Shown here in pieces: positions 57,247-64,000 of a stretch of DNA of 64,000 bases. Origin of the DNA: Aurantimonas marina. Its GTDB lineage: Bacteria; Pseudomonadota; Alphaproteobacteria; Rhizobiales; Rhizobiaceae. The stretch covers positions 1-64,000 of the forward strand of contig NZ_JADDXW010000015.1 in the NCBI RefSeq assembly GCF_017183135.1, in the 5' to 3' direction. The stretch's first letter is position 1. Each line of letters begins with the position of its first letter. Made by a program: the position numbers and the translations under genes. A model generated the notes under the pieces. The model was not told the origin of the DNA. It did not search any database and was given only the letters and a program-made list of their open reading frames with translations.

Positions 57247-59336
57247 TCGCGACGCAGGGGCAAGGGACAGCGTCTCCCGCGCCCGCATCCTTGACACATC
57301 GTTATCTGGATTGGATCGCGGCCCTCCTGATCGCTGCTCTTGGCGCAACGCTGGGCGTCCTCACGCTCCGGCAGGCCGGCTATCTTTTCTTCTATCAGAA
57401 CTTCACGCCCGAGGTCGTCTATGCGGGGTGCGGACTCGGCTTTGGCCATCCCGGCGCGGTCTCGGATGTGCTCAAAGAGTTCGTCCTCGTGCGCGCGAGG
57501 GAGTTCGACTGCCAAGCTCTTGGTGCGGCTGCAGCGATAGGGCCGCCGGGCCTGTTCGCGCGCCTGCAGCTCTATCTCGTCTACGCGGTCGGCGCGCTCT
57601 GGCATCCGCCGCGATTGGGCTATGCCGAGCTGTGGCCGCTGGTGGCCATTGCGACCGGCGCCTATGCGGCCGGTGCCTTCGTCCTGCTTCGGCTGTTTTT
57701 CCCGCTGGTATTGGCGCTGGTAGGCGGCGGCGTGCTTGCCGCCTCGCCAGTGGCCCTGTCGCTGGTTACCTCGTTCCGCGATTATTCCAAGGCTCCCTTC
57801 TTCGTCTGGACACTTGTCTTCGTCATCCTGACGATGCGCGCCGGATCGCTGCGCGGGGCATTGGGATGGGGCATGCTCGCCGGCCTGGCGATCGGCATCG
57901 GTATCGGCTTTCGCGGCGATGTCATCATCCTCGCGCCGATCGGTGTCCTGGCGCTCCTCGTGGCCCCAGGGCTGCGGCCCTTGGCGCGTCGCGGCGCGGG
58001 GGCGGCGGCGATGGTCGCGATGATGATCCTGTCGGCCTGGCCCGTCCTGTCGGTCGCGGGTGTCGGCGGGGCCGGCTCGCTGGTCCTCCAGGGCCTCAGC
58101 GAGCCGTTCCGATCCTACCTGGCGATCGAACCGGCCGTCTACGGATTGGGCGATCGCTATTCCGACGAGCTGTCGCTGTCCTCGATCGCCGCGGCCGAAC
58201 GACCGCTTCATCCGGAGTGGGATAATCGCGAATCGCTGCCCTATTACGGTGTCTCGCAAGCCATGCAGTATTCAACCACAAACATGGTCCGGTGGCTGCC
58301 GTATTTCCTGGGCGATCTCGCCACCCAGGGCCTCAAATCGGCGGCCTGGGTCACGGCCTTTCCGGTCCTCGTGGCGACGGACCGCACCGGCCTCGACCCG
58401 GGTGGCCCGGTGCGCAACGGTCCTGCGGCAAGCCGCTATATGGCGTTTCTATACGATGCGCTGGGTCAGGCGTGGCTCATCCCTCTCGCCATTGCCGGCC
58501 TGGCGGTGTTTCTGTGGCGGGAGATGGCTATCCGGCCCAATGAGACGCTGGGCGTTGCGGTGATCTTCGCGCTGGTTCTGGCCTTCCCGGTGGTGCAATT
58601 CTCGATTCGGCATGTGTTCCACCTGGAGTTTGTCTGGGTGACCTCGATCCTGGCATTCTTCGCCGCCGCGTTCGATTGGAGCGGCCTGAAGCGCGTCGGC
58701 GGGCGGTTCGCGGCTTTTGCAGCCGGCGTCGTCGCCTTGGCCGCCATCAGTTATGGTGCGCTTTTGCTGTATCAGCAGCAGGCGCTGAGCGGCGAGCTGG
58801 AGGAGGTGCTGGCCGCGCCAAGAGCGCCGGTCGCAGCCAATTGGCGGGTCGAGACTGTCGATGGGCGGCGTCGGGGAGTCTTCACCGTGCCGGTGCCGCC
58901 GCGGCATCGCGATGTGGTTTCGGCAAGGCCTGACAGCATGACCGATGCGATGCCCACCATGGGCCTGCAGTGGGATGTCCGCGCAGCGGCGGATCGGCTT
59001 GTTCTCACCCTGCAAAACTGCCCGGCGGGCGAATATGTCGCTCAGGTCGGGTATGCGACGGCCGACAATGTCTGGCAGCCTTTCGACCATGACCTGCGGG
59101 CGTCGGTCGCGCGCGGCAGCAAGGGGTCCGTGACGTTTCTGCTGCCGGCCTTCTATCGCCCGACCCAGCACCTTGCCACGATCGCGGTCGATCCACTGCC
59201 GCAGGGCTGCGAGGCGACGCTCGAGCGAAGCGAGGGGAATTCGGTTCTGCCGCCGCTGCTGACCGCCTCGCTTCCGACCGGATGGCGCGACATGTGGCTT
59301 CTGCGGGGCTTCGGCGGCTTTCCCACCAGTCCCTGA
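57243..59336 (+). CDS. Large membrane protein, GT-C glycosyltransferase-like
   Basis: The product is 697 aa. About 11-12 membrane helices fill the first 500 residues, with a periplasmic loop region near 290-400. A soluble C-terminal beta-rich domain of about 180 residues follows (TVPVPPRHRDVV, LVLTLQNCPAGEYVAQVGYA). The shape is that of GT-C lipid-linked glycosyltransferases or polymerases, but I see no ArnT/PMT-specific motif. The start is TTG overlapping the previous stop. Its role may be a Wzy-type polymerase or a lipid-linked sugar transferase for this operon. Confidence 0.6.
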   Translation: MIATQGQGTASPAPASLTHRYLDWIAALLIAALGATLGVLTLRQAGYLFFYQNFTPEVVYAGCGLGFGHPGAVSDVLKEFVLVRAREFDCQALGAAAAIGPPGLFARLQLYLVYAVGALWHPPRLGYAELWPLVAIATGAYAAGAFVLLRLFFPLVLALVGGGVLAASPVALSLVTSFRDYSKAPFFVWTLVFVILTMRAGSLRGALGWGMLAGLAIGIGIGFRGDVIILAPIGVLALLVAPGLRPLARRGAGAAAMVAMMILSAWPVLSVAGVGGAGSLVLQGLSEPFRSYLAIEPAVYGLGDRYSDELSLSSIAAAERPLHPEWDNRESLPYYGVSQAMQYSTTNMVRWLPYFLGDLATQGLKSAAWVTAFPVLVATDRTGLDPGGPVRNGPAASRYMAFLYDALGQAWLIPLAIAGLAVFLWREMAIRPNETLGVAVIFALVLAFPVVQFSIRHVFHLEFVWVTSILAFFAAAFDWSGLKRVGGRFAAFAAGVVALAAISYGALLLYQQQALSGELEEVLAAPRAPVAANWRVETVDGRRRGVFTVPVPPRHRDVVSARPDSMTDAMPTMGLQWDVRAAADRLVLTLQNCPAGEYVAQVGYATADNVWQPFDHDLRASVARGSKGSVTFLLPAFYRPTQHLATIAVDPLPQGCEATLERSEGNSVLPPLLTASLPTGWRDMWLLRGFGGFPTSP

Positions 59337-59470
59337 GGGGGTGCAACGCGGTTCCGAGCGCTATCGGCGCATACCGGCCGCGCCTTGTCATGCCGCGCCG
59401 CATCCGGCATATGGGGGCGCAGCGTCAAGCATGCGCCGATCTTAGCGAAAAAGGACTATTGCAGCGCGCG

Positions 59471-60526
59471 ATGACCATCCTTGTCACCGGCGGAGCCGGC
59501 TTCATCGGCGCGAATTTTCTCCACGAGTGGCTGGCCCGGTCTGACGAAGCCGTCGTCAATCTCGACCGGATGACCTATGCGGGCCATCCCGGCAATCTGT
59601 CCGCGCTTTCGGGCGATCCGCGCCATCGTTTCATCAAGGGCGACATCCGCGACGGTGAACAGATCGAAACGATCCTGCGCGAGCACCGGCCGCGGGCGAT
59701 CGTGCATTTCGCCGCCGAAAGTCATGTCGACCGGTCGATCGCCGGGCCGGAGGCCTTCGTCTTCACCAATGTCGTGGGGACCTTCAACCTCCTCGAGGCC
59801 GCCCGCGCCTACCACGGCACACTGGCCGACGAGGCGGCCGCTGGCTTCCGCTTTCTGCACGTCTCGACCGACGAGGTCTACGGCGCCCTCCAGGCGGACG
59901 ACCCCCCGTTCACCGAGGCTTCCATCGTGGCGCCCAACAGTCCCTATTCGGCCTCCAAGGCCGGCTCGGACCATCTTGTGCGGGCCTATTTCCACACCTA
60001 CGGGTTGCCGGTGCTGACGTCCAACTGCACCAACAATTACGGGCCGCGGCAGTTTCCTGAGAAGTTCATTCCGGTGGTCATCGAGCGTGCCCTCGCGTTC
60101 GAGCCGGTGCCGATCTATGCCGATGGCAAGAACGTCCGTGACTGGATCCACGTCGCCGATCACTGTGCCGCGCTGCGCCTCATTATGGAACGCGGCGAAC
60201 CTGGAACGACCTACAATGTCAGCGCCGAATGCGAGCGGCGCAACATCGACCTGGCCACGGCGATCTGCGACTGCGTGGACGCGCTTGCTCCCGATCCGCA
60301 AGGCCGGACACGCCGGACCTTGCTGACGCGCGTGGCGGATCGGCCGGGGCATGATTTCCGCTACGCCATGAGTGCCGCCCGCCTGCGCGAAACGCTGGGC
60401 TGGCGGCCGGAGCGGAGCTTCGCGGACGGATTGCGTCAGACGGTGGCGTGGTATCTCGACAATCGCCAATGGGTGGCCGAGGCGCAGGCCCGGCTTGATT
60501 CCGCTCGTGCGGAGACGGTGGCATGA
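59471..60526 (+). CDS. rfbB: dTDP-glucose 4,6-dehydratase
   Basis: The product is 351 aa. This extended SDR has TGGAGFIGANFLHEWL, MTYAGHPGNL, HFAAESHVDRSI and HVSTDEVYGAL with the active-site DE pair of RmlB. It also has SPYSASKAGSDHLVRAYFHTYGLP (YxxxK) and NYGPRQFPEKFIPV. It makes dTDP-4-keto-6-deoxyglucose, the substrate of the WecE-type enzyme two genes upstream. ATG at 59471. The glucose-1-phosphate thymidylyltransferase (rmlA) is not in the window. Confidence 0.95.
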   Translation: MTILVTGGAGFIGANFLHEWLARSDEAVVNLDRMTYAGHPGNLSALSGDPRHRFIKGDIRDGEQIETILREHRPRAIVHFAAESHVDRSIAGPEAFVFTNVVGTFNLLEAARAYHGTLADEAAAGFRFLHVSTDEVYGALQADDPPFTEASIVAPNSPYSASKAGSDHLVRAYFHTYGLPVLTSNCTNNYGPRQFPEKFIPVVIERALAFEPVPIYADGKNVRDWIHVADHCAALRLIMERGEPGTTYNVSAECERRNIDLATAICDCVDALAPDPQGRTRRTLLTRVADRPGHDFRYAMSAARLRETLGWRPERSFADGLRQTVAWYLDNRQWVAEAQARLDSARAETVA

Positions 60527-61212
60527 AGCGGGTGGCGATCGTCCAGTCGAACTACATTCCGTGGAAAGGCTATTTCGACCTGATCGCCTCGGTCGACGAA
60601 TTCGTGCTCTACGACGACGTTCAGTTTACCCGCCGCGACTGGCGCAACCGCAACCTGATCAAGACCCCCCAGGGCGTGCGTTGGCTCACCATTCCCGTCG
60701 AGAGCAAGGGGCGATACCATCAGACGATCCGCGAGACGGCGATCGAGGGGGTCGACTGGGCGGCTACGCATTTCCAGTCGCTGCGGTCGAACTACAGGCG
60801 CGCGCCCTTCTTTGACGAAGTGGCTTCGCTTATTGAACCGCTCTATGCCGTCCCGGCATCCAACCTGTCCGACCTCAACCGGACGTTCCTGCAGGCGATC
60901 TGCGACCATCTCGGCATCACGACGCGCCTTACCCGTTCGGCCGACTATGAACTCGCCGAGGAACGGACGGAGCGACTGGCGTCGATCTGCGCGCAGGCTG
61001 GTGCGGACATCTATGTCAGCGGCCCGGCCGCAAAGGAATACCTCGACGAGGCCGAATTCCGTCGGCGCAGCATGCGCGTGGAGTGGTTCGACTATTCCCG
61101 CTACCCTGAATATCCGCAGTTGTGGGGTGAGTTCGTCCACGGTGTGACGATGCTCGATCTCCTGTTCAACTGCGGACCGGAGGCGCGTAACTTCATGAAG
61201 GCCACGGCCTGA
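60523..61212 (+). CDS. WbqC family protein
   Basis: The product is 229 aa. It is recognisable by the start VAIVQSNYIPWKGYFDLIASVDEFVLYDDVQFTRRDWRNRN and by LTIPV, and the C-terminal GPAAKEYLD. WbqC proteins occur in many O-antigen clusters with amino-dideoxy sugars; a role as an amino- or acyl-transferring enzyme has been suggested for the family. It overlaps rfbB by 4 bases. Confidence 0.88.
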   Translation: MKRVAIVQSNYIPWKGYFDLIASVDEFVLYDDVQFTRRDWRNRNLIKTPQGVRWLTIPVESKGRYHQTIRETAIEGVDWAATHFQSLRSNYRRAPFFDEVASLIEPLYAVPASNLSDLNRTFLQAICDHLGITTRLTRSADYELAEERTERLASICAQAGADIYVSGPAAKEYLDEAEFRRRSMRVEWFDYSRYPEYPQLWGEFVHGVTMLDLLFNCGPEARNFMKATA

Positions 61213-62219
61213 TGCGACTGTCGATCGTTGCCACTCTCTATCGATCCGCCGAATACATCGGTGAGTTTCATCGCCGGGCGACGCAGGCGGCACACGTCTT
61301 CGCCGGCGACGACTACGAGATCGTCCTCGTCAACGACGGTTCGCCGGATCACAGCCTGCGGATTGCGTTGGAACTCGCCGACGAAGACCCGCGCGTCTGC
61401 GTCGTCGACCTGTCGCGCAACTTCGGTCACCATAAGGCGATGATGACCGGGCTCGCGCACGCCCGGGGCGACCTCGTCTTCCTCATCGATAGCGATCTGG
61501 AGGAGCAGCCGGAGTGGCTCGAAAGTTTTGCCCGGAAGCTGTGCGACGACGGCTGCGATGTCGTCTTCGGCGTCCAGAAGAAGCGTAAGGGCAATATATT
61601 CGAGCGTTGGTCCGGGGACTGGTTCTACCGCATCTTCCGGACCGCGACCGGCGTCGACCTGCCGCACAACATCGTCACGGCGCGGCTTATGCGCCGTAGC
61701 TATGTGGACGCACTGCTGCAATACGATGAGCGAGAGCTCTTCCTGGCTGGAATTTGGCATATCGTCGGCTTCGACCAGCGATCGATAAGGATCGACAAGC
61801 TCAGCCTGAGTCCGACCACCTATTCGGTAACCCGCAAGTTTCACATCCTGATCGACTCCATCACTTCCTTCAGCAATGCACCTCTGATCGGAATCTTCTA
61901 TTTCGGTTTTGGTATTTTTATGCTGGCGTCCGCCTATATCGCCTATCTTGTCGTGATCTGGGCGGTAATTGGGACGGTCGCGGACGGGTGGACCTCCGTG
62001 ATGGCCTCGATCTGGCTGATCGGCGGGTTGATCATTTCCTTCATGGGGGTCATCGGGATTTATCTCTCGAAGATCTATACCGAAGCCAAGCGGCGGCCTT
62101 ACACGCTTGTCCGCAGCGTCCATCGCGGCGGACTGGCCGCGCCTTCCAACAGTCGCGAAGGCCTGGCGCCGGACTCTTCGCCCAAGGTCGACATGTGCGA
62201 GTCGAGGGCCGCCGAATGA
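61212..62219 (+). CDS. Family 2 glycosyltransferase, polyprenyl-phosphate type
   Basis: The product is 335 aa. The GT-A domain has LSIVATLYRSAEYIGEFHRR, YEIVLVNDGSPDHSL, and the DxD-like FLIDSDLEEQPEWL. Two C-terminal membrane helices follow (about 230-255 and 265-290), as in ArnC/GtrB/DPM1-type enzymes. It probably transfers a sugar to undecaprenyl phosphate. It starts within the previous stop (TGATG). Confidence 0.88.
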   Translation: MRLSIVATLYRSAEYIGEFHRRATQAAHVFAGDDYEIVLVNDGSPDHSLRIALELADEDPRVCVVDLSRNFGHHKAMMTGLAHARGDLVFLIDSDLEEQPEWLESFARKLCDDGCDVVFGVQKKRKGNIFERWSGDWFYRIFRTATGVDLPHNIVTARLMRRSYVDALLQYDERELFLAGIWHIVGFDQRSIRIDKLSLSPTTYSVTRKFHILIDSITSFSNAPLIGIFYFGFGIFMLASAYIAYLVVIWAVIGTVADGWTSVMASIWLIGGLIISFMGVIGIYLSKIYTEAKRRPYTLVRSVHRGGLAAPSNSREGLAPDSSPKVDMCESRAAE

Positions 62220-62836
62220 CGAATGACCTCGGTGCCATCGCTCACTACTATGCCGGCAAGCTCGCCGTCCATGGCGAGCGCGCCCAGGGTGTGGATTGGA
62301 ACGGTGAAACCAGTCAGACCCTGCGGTTTGGCCAGTTGCTGAAGGTTGTCGATACCGAGGGTGCGTTTTCTCTAAACGATCTCGGCTGCGGCTACGGAGC
62401 GCTTCGTGATCAATTGTCGGGCAGCTGTCCCCGCTGCGACTATGCCGGATACGACATCGCGCCCGAGATGGTGGTTGCCGCGCGTAACCGTTTCGCCGGG
62501 ATGCCCGCCACGCGTTTCGAAGTCGCGGCCGTGCCGGACCGGATCGCTGACTTCACCGTTGCCAGCGGTATCTTCAACGTCCGTCTGGATCAGACGGATG
62601 AAGCTTGGACGCGCTACGTCGAGACCACGCTCGAGCACATGGATCGGACGAGTGCTCGCGGCTTCGCCTTCAATTGCCTGACCAGTTATTCCGACGCCGA
62701 CAAGATGCGCGGGTATCTCTACTATGCGGATCCGTGCGCGCTGTTCGATCTCTGCAAGCGGCGGTTCTCCCGACACGTTGCCCTGCTTCATGACTATGGG
62801 CTCTACGAGTTCACGATCATCGTCAGGCAACCATGA
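62216..62836 (+). CDS. Class I SAM-dependent methyltransferase
   Basis: The product is 206 aa. The SAM-binding motif LNDLGCGYGALRDQL and GYDIAPEMVVAARNRF are visible, as is VASGIFNVRLDQ, the motif-IV region. It could be a sugar O- or N-methyltransferase for the operon's glycan. It overlaps the previous gene by 4 bases (ATGA). Confidence 0.85.
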   Translation: MTNDLGAIAHYYAGKLAVHGERAQGVDWNGETSQTLRFGQLLKVVDTEGAFSLNDLGCGYGALRDQLSGSCPRCDYAGYDIAPEMVVAARNRFAGMPATRFEVAAVPDRIADFTVASGIFNVRLDQTDEAWTRYVETTLEHMDRTSARGFAFNCLTSYSDADKMRGYLYYADPCALFDLCKRRFSRHVALLHDYGLYEFTIIVRQP

Positions 62837-62849
62837 CAGGCGGCATCTC

Positions 62850-63512
62850 ATGACCAAGCTCGTCATCTTCGGCACTGGCGAAATCGCCGAGCTCGCCCAC
62901 TACTATTTCGCTACGGATTCCGACCATGAGGTGGTGGGCTTCACGGTCGATGGCGAGTATCTGGGCGCCGATCGGTTCTGCGGCTGTCCCCTCGTCGCCT
63001 TCGAAGAGATCGAGAGCGCTTTCCCTGCGGATCGGTATCAGCTATTCGTCGCGCTGAGCTATGCTAGGCTGAATGCCGTAAGGCGGGACAAGTACGAAGC
63101 CGCGAAGGCGCGGGGATACACCGTGGCCTCCTATGTCAGCAGTCGCGCAAGCATCCTCAATGAGGGGCGGATTGGCGACAACTGCTTCATCCTGGAGGAC
63201 AACACGATCCAGCCCTTTGTCAGCATCGGCAACAACGTGACGTTGTGGAGCGGCAACCACATCGGCCATCACTCGCGAATCGAGGATCACGCCTTCCTTG
63301 CGTCCCATATCGTGGTCTCCGGCGGCGTCACGATCGGCTCAAGCTGCTTCGTCGGCGTGAACGCGACGCTTCGGGACCACGTCGCCGTAGGGGCCAACTG
63401 CGTCATCGGGGCAGGGGCGCTGATTCTGGCGGATGCCGAACCAGGGGGCGTCTACATGGCGGCAGGAACGGACCGGTCACGCGTCCCCAGCAGCCGGCTG
63501 CGGAAGATCTGA
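62850..63512 (+). CDS. NeuD-like sugar acyltransferase
   Basis: The product is 220 aa. The N-terminal Rossmann-like PglD/NeuD subdomain (LVIFGTGEIAELAHYYF) is followed by left-handed beta-helix hexapeptide repeats (IGDNCFILEDNTIQPFVSIGNNVTL...), with the catalytic His in NHIGHHSRIEDHAFLA. It probably acetylates the amino sugar made by the operon, for example dTDP-Fuc4N. ATG at 62850. Confidence 0.88.
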   Translation: MTKLVIFGTGEIAELAHYYFATDSDHEVVGFTVDGEYLGADRFCGCPLVAFEEIESAFPADRYQLFVALSYARLNAVRRDKYEAAKARGYTVASYVSSRASILNEGRIGDNCFILEDNTIQPFVSIGNNVTLWSGNHIGHHSRIEDHAFLASHIVVSGGVTIGSSCFVGVNATLRDHVAVGANCVIGAGALILADAEPGGVYMAAGTDRSRVPSSRLRKI

Positions 63513-63520
63513 GAAACGCC

Positions 63521-64000
63521 GTGCGCTGGACCAAACTCGGGCGTCTATACGCGCCGACATCGCGTCATCCGAAGCTGGCAAGCCATGCCGCCAATCCTGT
63601 GGCGATCCACCTTGACGGCGACGTTTTCCGGATCCTGTACAGTGGCAGGGATGCGGAGAATCGGTCCTCCGTCGGTATGGTCGACATCGACATCCGCAAA
63701 CGACGGGTCGTGGACGCATCGGACGAACCGCTCTTCGTGCATGGTCCGCCCGAGAGCTTCTACGCCGCCGGGGTCAGCGTCGGCTGCGTGTACGAAGCGA
63801 ACGGCCAGAGTTACGTGCTCTTTATGGGCTGGCAGAATCCGCCCGGAGGTCATTGGCGGGGGGATATCGGGCGCCTCCGGCTGGAGAATGGTACACTGTT
63901 GCTGGCCGACGATGTTCCGCTGCTGGGCGCGAGCCCGCAGGATCCGATCAGCCTGTCCTATCCGTGGGTCGTCTCGACACGCGAGGGCTTCATCATGTGG
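63521..64000 (+). CDS. Beta-propeller glycosidase-like protein, partial
   Basis: The frame is open from the GTG at 63521 (8 bases after the previous stop) to the window edge, 160 codons. It reads WTKLGRLYAPTSRHPKLASHAANP, ILYSGRDAENRSSVGMVDID, and DPISLSYPWVVSTREGFIMW. Repeats of this kind occur in five-bladed propeller proteins related to GH43/GH32, often found in surface sugar clusters. Its function is unknown. The 3' part lies outside the window. Confidence 0.6.
   Translation, partial: MRWTKLGRLYAPTSRHPKLASHAANPVAIHLDGDVFRILYSGRDAENRSSVGMVDIDIRKRRVVDASDEPLFVHGPPESFYAAGVSVGCVYEANGQSYVLFMGWQNPPGGHWRGDIGRLRLENGTLLLADDVPLLGASPQDPISLSYPWVVSTREGFIMW

Overview
The window is GC-rich DNA of an alphaproteobacterium, most likely of the Hyphomicrobiales (Rhizobiales). 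Support comes from a form IC RuBisCO operon with cbbX, the F0 order atpI-atpB-atpE-atpF'-atpF with rnhB downstream, the ispB / TPR / ispE / moaB neighbourhood, and a GAAC-N7-GAAC LexA-type box. The genus cannot be fixed from the sequence. No tRNA, rRNA or CRISPR array was seen.

Layout. (1) 1-1.2 kb: an AT-richer minus-strand pair, a KTSC-domain protein and an OLD/RecF-like ATPase cut by the window edge. It looks like the edge of an accessory island. (2) 1.3-3.5 kb: a broken second copy of the cbbR 3' end, a DUF2383 protein and intact cbbR. (3) 3.6-10.8 kb: the Calvin-Benson-Bassham operon cbbF-cbbP-cbbA-cbbL-cbbS-cbbX-cbbE, divergent from cbbR. It has no transketolase gene and carries stem-loops in its intercistronic gaps. 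(4) 10.8-11.3 kb: a BrnT/BrnA toxin-antitoxin locus whose toxin gene is frameshifted. (5) 11.4-15.7 kb: a valine-degradation operon and a quinone-reductase-like gene. (6) 15.9-19.1 kb: a copper-type P1B ATPase and a DUF305 protein behind a CueR-like operator. (7) 19.2-23.1 kb: an aldo/keto reductase, a histidine kinase with an ethylene-receptor-like copper-site membrane domain, and a TerC protein. (8) 23.1-26.6 kb: the F0 ATP synthase operon and rnhB. (9) 26.8-38.1 kb: housekeeping genes (an apparently SOS-controlled radical SAM protein, a small glycosyltransferase-like protein, moaB, ispE, TPR lipid/envelope-type protein, ispB, DUF2007, a tRNA methyltransferase-like protein, an S49 peptidase, an alcohol dehydrogenase, glyQ).

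(10) 38.2-64.0 kb: a large surface-polysaccharide region that follows glyQ directly, where glyS would normally be expected. It holds galE, a GT4 transferase and a Wzx flippase on the minus strand. On the plus strand are the UDP-N-acetyl-L-fucosamine genes (CapE/CapF/CapG type), an acyltransferase-3/SGNH protein, a WbuB-like transferase and a Wzy-like polymerase preceded by two tiny membrane ORFs. After an RTX S8 protease, a lipoprotein and an IS256-type transposase relic comes a second sugar operon: a WecE-type aminotransferase, a large membrane protein, dTDP-glucose 4,6-dehydratase, WbqC, a GT2 transferase, a methyltransferase, a NeuD-like acyltransferase and a beta-propeller-like protein cut by the right edge.

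Together the window combines CO2 fixation, energy conversion, copper handling and capsule/O-antigen synthesis. Several loci are decaying: the cbbR fragment, brnT, a probable mttB tail, the IS256 relic, and a possible frameshifted small ORF before wzy.
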